Positions 7,494 through 15,052 are shown, numbered from the stretch's first letter. The stretch: 17,803 nt of DNA from JAWXCH01 sp034440595 (GCA_034440595.1 JAWXCH010000569.1:1-17803), one strand, 5' to 3'. Numbers and translations: made by a program. Notes: generated from the letters alone by a model not told the origin.

Positions 7494-9611
7494 CTATCGC
7501 GCGGCGACTTGAAACAGTCGCAGGTAGTCCAGCGTGATTGCCAAGGCTTCGTTGAAATAAAAGTCTCGCTTCACGACGGGGCGATTGGTTTGGCTCAATT
7601 CTTCCAACTCCTTCTCTTCTTCCCTGTCGGAGTCTATCTCAGCTCGGTCGGACATAAAGGCCTGCTCATTGAGCGAAATCTTCTTATTCGCCTTCTGCTT
7701 CTTGTAACGCTCGATATTTCGCAGCGTCTTCTGGAAGTCCGCTGACTTTTCAACGCGTGCTTTTGAAGTCGCCGCCAATTCGGCAACCTGTGCCGGTTGG
7801 ACATCGGACACCTTGCGATAGTTCGCCGCTGGCACCTGGTCAAACTTCATTGCGTAGTCCAGATCCGCTTCCCCGACATCCAAGTGAGTGGTCAGCGACG
7901 GAATCTCGACATCTGCCAGAACTCCACGATTCTGTGTGCTATCACCGTTCGGGCGATAGAACTGCTGAGTGGTGATCTTCAATGCGCCGAATTCAGGCGG
8001 ATTTGGGGTCATGAACATTTCACGTCCTAGGTCCATCAAACTCTGCACAGTTCCCTTGCCGTGCGTGGCCTTGTCGCCAACGATCAAGCCGCGATGATAA
8101 TCCTGAATGGCTCCAGCCAGAATCTCGCTGGCCGACGCGCTGAATTTGCTGGTCATAACCACTAGTGGACCTGACCACGCGACTCCGGCATCTTCGTCGT
8201 CGCGTGGATGCACGCGGCCGCTTGGATCCTTGATCTGAACGATTGGACCTTGATCGATGAACAGCCCGGTCAGGCTGATCGCCTCTTCCAAACTGCCACC
8301 ACCGTTGCGCCGCAGGTCCAAAATCACTGCGTCCACCTTCTTGCTGGTGAAATCATTCAGGATCTTACGCACGTCGCGGGTAGTGCTCTTGTAATCGATG
8401 GCTCCTGCACGCAGGTCGTCCATATTCATGTAGAAACTCGGTAGGTCGATCACGCCGATTCGATACGGCTGGCCGTTGACGGTTTCTTCAATGATTTCGC
8501 CGCGAGCCTCACTATCCTTCAGCTCGATGCTGGCACGGGTGATCGCGATGATTTTTGGTTCGATCTTCGTGTCAGGAATCACCTTGAGACGGACGACTGT
8601 GCCCGGCGTTCCGCGAATCAGCTTCACCACTTCGTTCAGGTTCAGGTCAACTGTATCGGCAATTTCGCCATCGGCCCCTTGCCCGACGCCGACGACTTTG
8701 TCTCCAGCCTTCAGACTCCCCTCTTTTTCAGCCGCCCCACCAGGAATCAAGCTTTTGACAATCGTGTTGCCGTCATTGAATTCCAGCGAAGCGCCGATTC
8801 CTTCCAGCTTCAAGTTCATTTGAATTTTGAAGTTCTTGAAAGTATCGGCCGACATGTACGTCGTGTGTGGGTCAAAACTGGTAGTGATCGCGGTCAGAAA
8901 CATCTCGCGCAAGTCTTCGTTATTGATCTGATGCATGCGCTTGGCAAAGCTGTGATAACGACGCTTGATCTTAGCCTTCATTTCAGCTTCGCTGAGAACG
9001 GGCGCCTTCGTCTCTGGCTTGTCCTTCTTTGCTTCCCCGTCCTTGGCCACCTCTGGCTTGTTCTCAATCTTTTGCAGCAGCAGATCGTACTTCACCCGTT
9101 TACGCCAGCGATCCTTCAATTCGTCACTGCTGGTCGCATACGTTGTCGCCTTGGCATCGCTGACGATGTCTTCGTCGACTGTAAAATCATGGTCCATATC
9201 AACCAGCGCGTCGACTTCTTTGACACGTTGATCGACACGCTCCAAAAAGCGGTTAAAAATTGAAAAGGCCAACGTCGTGTCCCCCTTGCGGACCATGTCG
9301 TCCAGCTCAAACTCCTTTTGGTTGAACTGGTCGATATCGCTTTGCAAGAAGTAAAGCTTCATCGGATCCAAGGTCTTTAAGAACGTACGCAGACTCCGCT
9401 GCGAAATCTCATCGTTGAGCGGATGCTTCGACATGTGGACTTCGTTCATCTTGCTCATGACCTTGCGGGTCACAAAATAGTCCTCCCCCTTCGGCTCGTC
9501 TATTTCGGCCTGACTGCGATTCCAGGCCACCATGCCGGCCAGCGAAACGCCCGTCATTAGGGCAATCATGTAAAAACGACGAAACCGAACGTGTGCTTTG
9601 GCGCATTTCAT
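7494..9611 (-). CDS. prc: C-terminal processing (tail-specific) protease, Prc/Tsp type, peptidase S41
   Basis: A 705-residue periplasmic protease that degrades or trims envelope proteins from their C-termini. The N-terminus has a basic stretch and a hydrophobic segment (about residues 14-30), a signal peptide or anchor. A PDZ domain spans roughly 268-355, with GIGASLEF and a GDKVVGVGQG loop. The S41 core holds DLRRNGGGSLEEA, the nucleophile in FSASASEI (Ser493 by alignment with E. coli Prc) and the general-base lysine in THGKG (Lys519), one residue further apart than in E. coli. The C-terminal part with many charged residues corresponds to the Prc-specific DUF3340 domain. Full length is close to E. 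coli Prc. The ATG at 9609-9611 has GAGGAA 8 bases upstream. A strong terminator follows. Assignment to Prc rather than short CtpA types rests on size and the C-terminal domain. Confidence 0.95.
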   Translation of the reverse strand: MKCAKAHVRFRRFYMIALMTGVSLAGMVAWNRSQAEIDEPKGEDYFVTRKVMSKMNEVHMSKHPLNDEISQRSLRTFLKTLDPMKLYFLQSDIDQFNQKEFELDDMVRKGDTTLAFSIFNRFLERVDQRVKEVDALVDMDHDFTVDEDIVSDAKATTYATSSDELKDRWRKRVKYDLLLQKIENKPEVAKDGEAKKDKPETKAPVLSEAEMKAKIKRRYHSFAKRMHQINNEDLREMFLTAITTSFDPHTTYMSADTFKNFKIQMNLKLEGIGASLEFNDGNTIVKSLIPGGAAEKEGSLKAGDKVVGVGQGADGEIADTVDLNLNEVVKLIRGTPGTVVRLKVIPDTKIEPKIIAITRASIELKDSEARGEIIEETVNGQPYRIGVIDLPSFYMNMDDLRAGAIDYKSTTRDVRKILNDFTSKKVDAVILDLRRNGGGSLEEAISLTGLFIDQGPIVQIKDPSGRVHPRDDEDAGVAWSGPLVVMTSKFSASASEILAGAIQDYHRGLIVGDKATHGKGTVQSLMDLGREMFMTPNPPEFGALKITTQQFYRPNGDSTQNRGVLADVEIPSLTTHLDVGEADLDYAMKFDQVPAANYRKVSDVQPAQVAELAATSKARVEKSADFQKTLRNIERYKKQKANKKISLNEQAFMSDRAEIDSDREEEKELEELSQTNRPVVKRDFYFNEALAITLDYLRLFQVAAR

Positions 9612-9948
9612 GCCAATAGTTCCTCAAACGCAAAAAGATGGGGCGTGAGTCTGCCGAAAAATGACGCGGTCTTGCAAATTCCCTAGGGGAAACACTCCAG
9701 CTTTCAGACCGGCGGATTGTGTATTTCCGCAACAGCCTAATCGCTATAAGTGCTATAAAAGCAATAACTTACTGATCGTAGCGAGATGCGGCGGACGATG
9801 CAAGATCGAATGCCACCCGCGACGCGCTGTGTAATAGTACGCGGCTGACGGGCGTTCGGTTGCCTGCCGGGGGCAGATTTTTTCGCCCTTGGATGCGATA
9901 GCGTCTGAGAATGAGACACAGCGGCCGTTTAAGACGATAACTAAATCA

Positions 9949-9976
9949 GCACTCTTTCGACGGAGCGAAAGGCGAC
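9949..9976. repeat. 28-base interspersed repeat, copy 1
   Basis: Identical over 28 bases to the reverse complement of 12159-12186. It contains the hairpin CTTTCG-ACGGAG-CGAAAG. It lies beyond the 3' end of the 87-residue gene. A shorter relative (CTTTCAC-GGA-GTGAAAGG) is found at 4730-4747. Confidence 0.85.
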
Positions 9977-10002
9977 TGTGCGCGCAAACGCACCAGATAT
10001 TC

Positions 10003-10042
10003 ACTTCTCCCGTTTGCGGGAGAAGTCGCGGTATCAGCCGCG
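10003..10042. repeat. Double hairpin of REP type downstream of the 87-residue gene
   Basis: A perfect 10-bp stem, ACTTCTCCCG with CGGGAGAAGT (loop TTTG), is followed by a CGCGG/CCGCG stem. Similar CTTCTCCC-GGGAGAAG elements are common intergenic repeats in many bacteria. On the minus strand it lies 24 bases past the stop of the small gene but has no T-run, so an intrinsic terminator is not supported. Confidence 0.7.
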
Positions 10043-10066
10043 GATGAGGGTCTGCACGCACGTCCC

Positions 10067-10330
10067 CTACTTCGCCTTGGCCAACAACTCTTCGAGCAGG
10101 CCGGCCAATAGCGCCGGATTGTCCGACTTGCGAATGTGCTCGATCCGCGAAGCAGGGATCTTCAGCTTCTCCAGGGCAACCACAACCGTCTTCCAGCGTT
10201 TCTCGCGGGCTTTCCCCTCGGCCAGATACAGCTCCGTCACCTGTTCTTGCAGCTTTTGCAACTGGATGTTGTCAAAGTTCTCATAATAGTTCTTGATGAT
10301 GCTCTGCTGATGCTTGCTGTAATCTTTCAT
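10067..10330 (-). CDS. Conserved-looking 87-residue hypothetical protein
   Basis: Function not recognised. The product begins MKDYSKHQQSIIKNYYENFD and is helical and charged, without cysteines, signal peptide or membrane segment. It reads like a small cytoplasmic helical-bundle protein. The C-terminal half (about residues 40-87, with TVVVALEKLKIPASRIEHI and a final leucine- and alanine-rich helix) looks well structured. I believe similar small proteins are widespread in planctomycetes, but that is memory, not a search. I chose the ATG at 10328-10330; an in-frame ATG at 10382-10384 would add 18 residues of low-complexity character (MGRRSNSSLAKQ...). Neither has a Shine-Dalgarno. It is divergent from the glycosylase gene. 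Confidence 0.72.
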   Translation of the reverse strand: MKDYSKHQQSIIKNYYENFDNIQLQKLQEQVTELYLAEGKAREKRWKTVVVALEKLKIPASRIEHIRKSDNPALLAGLLEELLAKAK

Positions 10331-10384
10331 GGTTGCTGTACCAGGGTGCTGCTTTGCCAGAGAGGAATTGGACCTACGCCCCAT

Positions 10385-10414
10385 CCAGAACTAAAATCGC
10401 CAGAACTAAAATCG
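10385..10414. repeat. 15-base tandem duplication
   Basis: CCAGAACTAAAATCG occurs twice head to tail (10385-10399 and 10400-10414), just upstream of the 87-residue gene in the 251-base divergent region before the glycosylase. Two perfect copies suggest recent slippage. No gene was recognised in 10331-10581. Confidence 0.85.
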
Positions 10415-10581
10415 ACCGGCGGCGTCGTATTACAATGCCGTCAGCTTGTTGCTATCCATCGACCGGCCAGCCGCCGCCGATTGCAGCCCCTTTTGCCAGA
10501 CGGTAAAGTCACCGCAATCGTACCGGTTTACGCCGGTTTGGGAAATAGTTTGACCCGCTCCCTGCAACACAAGTCCCGAAT

Positions 10582-11145
10582 TTGCCACCTCGAACCGCAG
10601 CCATCCAGAACGCAGCCATCCAGAGCGCAGTTACACTGCCGGCGGAGTTTTATCGCCGCCCGGCGGATATCGTCGCGCGCGAACTATTGGGGAAGTACCT
10701 GGTCCGGCGGATTGGAGATGAAACGGTTGCACTCCAGATTCATGAGACCGAGGCTTATGTCGGCGCGCACGACCTGGCCTGTCATGGGCGGTTTGGCTGT
10801 ACCGACCGGACGGCGGTGATGTTCGGCCCGGCGGGCTACTGGTATACCTATCTGATCTACGGCATGCACTGGATGCTGAACGTAGTCACAGGCGAAGTGG
10901 ACCAGCCAGCCGCGGTGCTATTTCGCGGCGCCGGAAACAGTCGCGGGCCAGGAAAACTCTGCCGCGAACTGAGTATTGATAAGAGCCATTACGGCCTGCC
11001 AGCGACAGCGAAGTCAGGACTATGGATCGAAGACCGTGGCTACACGATTCGCCGCGGCGGAATCCTGCGTACACCACGAATCGGCATCGACTATGCTGGT
11101 GCGTGGAAGGATAAGAAGCTGCGGTATGTGTTGAAGGATTCGTAG
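10582..11145 (+). CDS. 3-methyladenine DNA glycosylase, Aag/MPG family
   Basis: A base-excision repair enzyme that removes alkylated purines and hypoxanthine from DNA. Alignment by eye with human AAG places the catalytic glutamate at Glu57 and the intercalating tyrosine at Tyr59 in HETEAYVG, with His68 matching human His136. The YLIYGMHWMLNVV strand and the C-terminal SRGPGKLC loop are family hallmarks. Its length of 187 residues is normal. The only upstream start in frame after a stop at 10546-10548 is TTG at 10582, with no Shine-Dalgarno. The first 16 residues (with AAIQNAAIQSA) come from a 15-base tandem repeat, so the true start is uncertain and could be a near-cognate codon close to LPAEFYRRP. 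No alkylation-response partner adjoins it. Confidence 0.93.
   Translation: MPPRTAAIQNAAIQSAVTLPAEFYRRPADIVARELLGKYLVRRIGDETVALQIHETEAYVGAHDLACHGRFGCTDRTAVMFGPAGYWYTYLIYGMHWMLNVVTGEVDQPAAVLFRGAGNSRGPGKLCRELSIDKSHYGLPATAKSGLWIEDRGYTIRRGGILRTPRIGIDYAGAWKDKKLRYVLKDS
10596..10630. repeat. 15-base tandem repeat inside the 5' end of the glycosylase frame
   Basis: CGCAGCCATCCAGAA (10596-10610) is followed by CGCAGCCATCCAGAG (10611-10625) and a further CGCAG (10626-10630). The period is five codons and gives AAIQN-AAIQS. The 10-base core CCATCCAGAA is also found at 10381-10390. Confidence 0.85.
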
Positions 11146-11289
11146 CAGGCAGCGACCCGATGCCTTAGCAAATTGCGAGTTGGCCCGGCATTCGCAATAG
11201 ACGTTGCGGCGATGTTAGCCGCGACGCGATAGCGGAGCGCGTTGAGGTTTGAATAAAGTTTGAACTCAGAAGCACAGACGAACTACACC

Positions 11290-12141
11290 ATGCAACTAGC
11301 CAAAATACGTTACGGAACCTGGCCCGAGACGGTCGGCATTATCGAAGAGGGAACCGTCATTCCGCTGCACATGAATCAGAAATTCCGCACGCTGAGTGAC
11401 CTGATCGAGGCGGATGATCCTGCCGTTGCGGCAACGTCGCTACCAACAGGCGAGCGGCTCCCCCTGGCCAGTGTGCAACTACTGGCACCAATCGACGCAC
11501 AAGAAGTCTGGGCTGCTGGCGTCACCTACAAGCGGAGCAAGGTCGCGCGAATGGAAGAATCGGAAGGGGCAGCGCGATTCTATGATCTGGTTTACGAAGC
11601 ACCGCGGCCCGAGTTGTTCTTTAAGGCCACCCCGCACCGAGTGGTTGGCCCCGGTCGCGGGGTGCGGATTCGCGCCGATGCCAAGTGGAATGTCCCGGAA
11701 CCGGAATTGACACTCGTGCTATCGTCCAAGATGAAGCTCGTCGGGTACACCATCGGCAACGACATGAGTAGCCGCGATATCGAGGGAGAGAATCCCCTCT
11801 ATCTGCCACAGGCCAAGGTCTACAACGCCTGCTGCGCGCTAGGCCCGTGGATCACCTTGGCCGACGCCATGCCCCCGCGTGAGGAGATTGGAATCCGCCT
11901 CAGTGTAAAACGCGCCGGCAAGAAAGTCTTCAGCGGCGAGACTGACATCACGCAAATGCACCGCACGCTAGAGGATCTGATCAGTTGGCTTGGTCGTGAG
12001 AACAGCTTTCCGCAGGGAGTTTTCCTACTGACTGGAACCGGAATCGTGCCGACGGAAGAATTCACGTTGGAGGCAGAAGATAACGTCGAGATCACCATCG
12101 ACGGTATCGGTACGCTGAGTAATCCGGTCGTGCAGGGGTAG
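11290..12141 (+). CDS. Fumarylacetoacetate hydrolase (FAH) family protein
   Basis: A metal-dependent enzyme of the FAH superfamily, whose members hydrolyse, decarboxylate or dehydrate 2-keto acids. From the ATG at 11290 it has 283 residues. The metal ligands are visible as Glu137 and Glu139 in PEPEL and Asp158 in GNDMSSRD. The following ENPLYLPQAKVY and ALGPW segments recall the 2-keto-3-deoxy-pentonate dehydratase (AraD1/KdaD-like) branch more than true fumarylacetoacetase; this is a recollection and the substrate is unproven. A TTG at 11260 would add ten residues (NSEAQTNYTM) but looks less natural. Neither start has a Shine-Dalgarno. It follows the glycosylase by 144 bases and is followed by repeats, so it is probably its own unit. 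Confidence 0.9.
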   Translation: MQLAKIRYGTWPETVGIIEEGTVIPLHMNQKFRTLSDLIEADDPAVAATSLPTGERLPLASVQLLAPIDAQEVWAAGVTYKRSKVARMEESEGAARFYDLVYEAPRPELFFKATPHRVVGPGRGVRIRADAKWNVPEPELTLVLSSKMKLVGYTIGNDMSSRDIEGENPLYLPQAKVYNACCALGPWITLADAMPPREEIGIRLSVKRAGKKVFSGETDITQMHRTLEDLISWLGRENSFPQGVFLLTGTGIVPTEEFTLEAEDNVEITIDGIGTLSNPVVQG

Positions 12142-12158
12142 CAAAGTATTTCGCCACT

Positions 12159-12186
12159 GTCGCCTTTCGCTCCGTCGAAAGAGTGC
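12159..12186. repeat. 28-base interspersed repeat, copy 2 (inverted)
   Basis: The exact reverse complement of 9949-9976. It lies 17 bases beyond the stop of the FAH-family gene, so both copies sit just past gene 3' ends and carry the same 6-bp hairpin with a six-base loop. Confidence 0.85.
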
Positions 12187-12248
12187 CCTGAATTGGTCAT
12201 TTCCGCGCATGCGCCAATCCATTTCCATCCAACATCCCCGCGCAGTGC

Positions 12249-12346
12249 GTTACACCGAAGGTGTTGCACAACATAGCCCAAGGTCGCGCAGCGCACCTTG
12301 GGTATCGAACCCAACCCAGCCGGTTACGCTGAAAGCGTTACACAAC
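12249..12346. repeat. REP-like array with two covarying hairpin units
   Basis: Two 24-base units, 12249-12272 and 12323-12346, share the frame GTTAC....GAA....GTT.CACAAC. The stem is ACACC/GGTGT in the first and ACGCT/AGCGT in the second, so the bases differ but pairing is kept. Between them an 8-bp stem CCCAAGGT/ACCTTGGG (12277-12284 and 12295-12302) encloses a GC-rich loop. The rest of the 12142-12434 spacer shows no gene. Confidence 0.8.
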
Positions 12347-12434
12347 CTACCTGACGACGGCCCGCCGTACACCGAAGGAAGCTTCTCGCCAGTCCACTCT
12401 GAAGCGGGCTGCAGAAGTCCAGTTACTGGCAAAC

Positions 12435-13502
12435 CTACCAGTGCGTAAATTCAACGGTTACTTTCGGCATAGCTGCCCGCAGTGACTTTACGGCGGCAGG
12501 CGTGACCTTATTACAATACTTCACTTTCAAGTGCGTTAGAGTCTTCAGATTCGCAAGGTTGGCAATTCCGGCATCTGTAATTGGCGGGCAATATTCTAGC
12601 ACGAGTTTCGTTAATCGACCAAGTTCGGCAATCTTGGCCAGATCCGCGTCTGTCAATGAATCCATACAACTGATTTCAAGCACTTGCAGTCTACTTGAAA
12701 GAGTCAGTTGGAGTGGCTTGGCCGATTCAGTTCGCAGTCGTCCACAGACTCGCAACTGCTCGAGATTTGCGAACTTATTCAACTCACGACCGTTCACTTG
12801 GTCGTTTAGCATGACTTCAAGATCCTTAAGGTTGGCCAATTTTGTCAGTGCTTCAAAGCCAACCGCAGTCAGTTCAGCTGTCTCCAATAAATATAGTTTG
12901 GTCAGGTTTTGGAGCTGCGCTATTTCAAATGCGGCCTTGTCATTGACCGGTGCGCCTACAAATAGATCTTTGAGTTGTCTTACTCTGCCGAGACCCTGCA
13001 AATACTCGTCATCCGTTTTAACTATCGCGGCATCTCGGTATTCGACGATAGCAACTGACCGAAGATTCGGAAGAGAGGCAAGTGTACTAAACCCTTCCGT
13101 CGTAATACTCGACCAGACGCCTAAGCCGACATGTTCCAGTTGAGGCAGGTTTTTCAGGCGAGCTAAATTTTCGTCGCTTGCCGACGTAACACCAATGTCA
13201 ACAATACTGTAGAAGTAGTGATGGTCGATCATGCCAGCGAGCCAACTAGGCACTGGAGAGCTATCAGAATCTGGATCAAATTCCTCTTCGTATTTAGCCC
13301 ATTGGTAGCTGCTAATTGCTATGATCTCACGCTGTGCACGTGCTCGCTCATAACACGGAATGAGTAAACCAATGCACACCGCGACCAATGCAGTCAGTAC
13401 CAGCAGCGACCGCAGGCTATAGCGCAGCCATCGTCGGCGCGGTGCGGAAGCAACGCTAGTGGAGCCGTCATCGTTCAATGTTTTGCCCATGTCATTGAAC
13501 AT
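12435..13502 (-). CDS. Membrane-anchored leucine-rich repeat protein
   Basis: A 355-residue protein. After a short polar, serine-containing N-terminus comes RRRWLRYSLRSLLVLTALVA (22-41), which opens a single membrane segment at about 30-49. The basic residues lie on the N-terminal side, so the rest is probably outside the cytoplasmic membrane. From about residue 100 to the end it is built of LRRs of about 24-26 residues of the cysteine-containing/AMN1-like kind (for example LTKLVLEYCPPITDAGIANL). The RxSLRxLL membrane motif is common in planctomycete LRR proteins. The ligand is unknown. The start may be the ATG at 13502 or the one at 13490. GC is lower than in neighbours: a counted 60-base line (12541-12600) is about 48%, against about 62% for a line in the kinase (16381-16440). 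That hints at an accessory or faster-evolving gene. Confidence 0.88.
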   Translation of the reverse strand: MFNDMGKTLNDDGSTSVASAPRRRWLRYSLRSLLVLTALVAVCIGLLIPCYERARAQREIIAISSYQWAKYEEEFDPDSDSSPVPSWLAGMIDHHYFYSIVDIGVTSASDENLARLKNLPQLEHVGLGVWSSITTEGFSTLASLPNLRSVAIVEYRDAAIVKTDDEYLQGLGRVRQLKDLFVGAPVNDKAAFEIAQLQNLTKLYLLETAELTAVGFEALTKLANLKDLEVMLNDQVNGRELNKFANLEQLRVCGRLRTESAKPLQLTLSSRLQVLEISCMDSLTDADLAKIAELGRLTKLVLEYCPPITDAGIANLANLKTLTHLKVKYCNKVTPAAVKSLRAAMPKVTVEFTHW

Positions 13503-13891
13503 ATGCGATGCCCAGCGCTAAATCCAACATTATTCTGGCTCTTCCGCGCGCCAACTCCGTGAACCACCATCCCGCTCATCGTGTCCATCCTTGTTCAATT
13601 CTACGAAACTTCACTGGGCCAGCGGCACCCCAGACATCAGCCTCCTCCTTTGCGTACCTTCCCGAACTTTGCGGTAAAAAACTGAACAACAAGTCGCCAA
13701 TTGCCGAATCCGTCGGCAATTTCAGCATTTTGCCCTCTTCTAGAAATTTTTGCCCACCGGTCCCAATATCCTCTCCCGACCGGCGAAGAACCTTTGTGAC
13801 GCCATGTTCCGGCCAGAGAGAACGGGACTGGGACAATGCTGGCGCACGCCCTGAAAACCGCATCGCCGCAACCATATCAAGGAGACCTGGC
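13503..13891. other. 389-base divergent intergenic region
   Basis: This lies between the starts of the LRR gene (minus) and the coiled-coil gene (plus). It must contain both promoters, but I found no convincing -35/-10 pair. The frame of the coiled-coil gene stays open through it from 13508, yet the translation is rich in Pro, Ser and Asn with no domain character, and the real start has its own ribosome site. I see no repeat family here. Confidence 0.55.
13879..13884 (+). promoter_or_regulatory. Ribosome binding site deciding the coiled-coil gene start
   Basis: AAGGAG, seven bases before the ATG at 13892. It rules out the longer in-frame reading that begins near 13508. Confidence 0.8.
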
Positions 13892-14722
13892 ATGATCCGC
13901 AAGTCAATTTTCGCAGTCGGGCTGGTAACTTTACTAGGACTGTTCCTCTTTGGACGCAACGTCAAGAGCTACGTCGGCACCGCCACCGGCTGGGCACGCG
14001 ACTCGGTCAGAGACTCGGTGCCGGTCGCATTTGAGATCGACCGTGCCCGTAATATGGTCAAGGACCTGATCCCTGATATTCGTCAGAACATGCACATTAT
14101 CGCCAAGGAAGAGGTCGAGGTCGAACGTCTGAAGGAGCAGATCAAGCAGTCGGACCAGAAGCTCAACAAGGACCGTACCGAGCTGAAGCAACTCAAGGAA
14201 GATGTTGCCAGCGGTAAGGAAAAGTACCAGTACGGGGGCCGGACCTACACCGTTTCTCAGGTGAAGGTCGACCTGTCGAACCGATTTGAACGGTTCAAGA
14301 CTTCTGACGCGACGGTGAACAGCCTGCGAGACATACTATCGGCTCGCGAAAAGAGCCTGGACGCTGCCCGACAAAAGCTGGAAGGGATGCTAGCCGCCAA
14401 GCGCAAGCTGGAAGTCGATGTCGAGAACCTGGAGGCTCGCCACAAGATGGTCGAAGTCGCTCAGACCACCAGCAATTTTACCTTTGACGACAGCCAGCTA
14501 GGCCGCGTTAAGGAACTGGTGAGCGATCTGGGCACACGTCTGCAAGTCGCCGAGAAGATTGTGAATGTCGAAGGCACCTTCAACGATCAGATCCCGCTGG
14601 ATGCCCCGGTCAATGACAACATCGTGGACGACGTGGCCGAGTACCTTGGCGAGAAACCGGACCTACAGTTAGCCGAAGTCAAAACGCCAGCGATCGAAGC
14701 CAAAACAACAGTTAAAGAATAA
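13892..14722 (+). CDS. Membrane-anchored coiled-coil protein of unknown function
   Basis: A 276-residue protein with no recognised catalytic domain. Residues 5-21 form one hydrophobic segment right after MIRKS, so the protein is an N-terminally anchored or secreted envelope protein. Two heptad-rich coiled-coil regions follow, at about 72-106 and 145-190, separated by a short GGRTYT-containing turn (115-120) that would allow the helices to fold back on each other. The C-terminal about 60 residues are acidic and proline-containing (AEVKTPAIEAKTTVKE), probably disordered. The sequence resembles scaffold or spacer proteins only in general character. AAGGAG seven bases before the ATG gives a firm start. 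A strong intrinsic terminator lies 227 bases past the stop, with no other gene between. Its relation to the divergent LRR gene is unknown. Confidence 0.85.
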   Translation: MIRKSIFAVGLVTLLGLFLFGRNVKSYVGTATGWARDSVRDSVPVAFEIDRARNMVKDLIPDIRQNMHIIAKEEVEVERLKEQIKQSDQKLNKDRTELKQLKEDVASGKEKYQYGGRTYTVSQVKVDLSNRFERFKTSDATVNSLRDILSAREKSLDAARQKLEGMLAAKRKLEVDVENLEARHKMVEVAQTTSNFTFDDSQLGRVKELVSDLGTRLQVAEKIVNVEGTFNDQIPLDAPVNDNIVDDVAEYLGEKPDLQLAEVKTPAIEAKTTVKE

Positions 14723-14731
14723 GAACCAGGG

Positions 14732-14794
14732 GCTAGCGCCCTATGGCTGATAGGGTCGAAAGCCCAAATACGCTATCAGCCGAAACGCGCTAGC
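14732..14794. repeat. Two-layer inverted repeat after the coiled-coil gene
   Basis: The outer pair GCTAGCGC (14732-14739) and GCGCTAGC (14787-14794) encloses the inner pair GGCTGATAG (14745-14753) and CTATCAGCC (14773-14781). It starts 10 bases past the stop. The form matches a REP-like element or a stabilising 3' structure; there is no T-run. Confidence 0.7.
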
Positions 14795-14948
14795 GTCCGG
14801 TTGCCTGCTTTCGAGACGCTTACACGCGAGACGATCAACGGCCGATGCAGGGAAAAAGCCGCTTGCACCAGTGTCCATGTGGCAGTGCAATCGGCAGCAA
14901 AAAAGAGTGGGCAGGGAAAATCGAGGGCCGAATTGGAAACTCCCTCAG

Positions 14949-14999
14949 CACCACCGGTGAGGTCCAGAAGCACAGTCTGGCCCTCACGGTGGTGTTTTT
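14949..14999 (+). terminator. Strong intrinsic terminator
   Basis: The arms 14949-14968 and 14976-14994 pair over about 18 bp with one bulged G and one mismatch. The loop has seven bases and five T follow at 14995-14999. It ends plus-strand transcription, most simply that of the coiled-coil gene 227 bases upstream. Confidence 0.85.
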
Positions 15000-15017
15000 A
15001 CGCCATGAAATGCAAGA

Positions 15018-15052
15018 CGTATTATTCACCGCTGGGGCGTATTATTCACCGC
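15018..15052. repeat. Short tandem duplication, 20-base period
   Basis: CGTATTATTCACCGC occurs at 15018-15032 and again at 15038-15052, separated by TGGGG. The second copy forms the left edge of the larger nested inverted repeat. Confidence 0.8.

Larger units (their letters stand above)
9612..10066. other. 455-base intergenic region with REP-like hairpins
   Basis: No credible gene. It holds one copy of a 28-base repeat with an internal CTTTCG/CGAAAG hairpin (9949-9976) and a 10-bp stem (10003-10026) with a second short stem (10027-10042). A CTGCC/GGCAG stem at 9864-9876 is followed by six T on the plus strand. The promoter of the protease gene must lie in the first 200 bases upstream of 9611; AT-rich sequence with a repeated TTATAGC occurs on the minus strand near 9740-9760, but no clean -35/-10 pair was found. 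Confidence 0.6.

Noticed and set aside
10136..10819. A 227-codon plus-strand frame over the 87-residue gene and glycosylase start
   Set aside because: It overlaps the glycosylase in another frame and runs antisense to the small gene; there is no domain or ribosome site.
12249..12346. A CRISPR-like array
   Set aside because: There are only two copies, each an imperfect small hairpin; there are no regular spacers and no cas genes.
13508..13891. N-terminal extension of the coiled-coil protein by 128 residues
   Set aside because: The extension lacks structure or a domain and would bury the hydrophobic anchor inside the protein; AAGGAG directly precedes the ATG at 13892.
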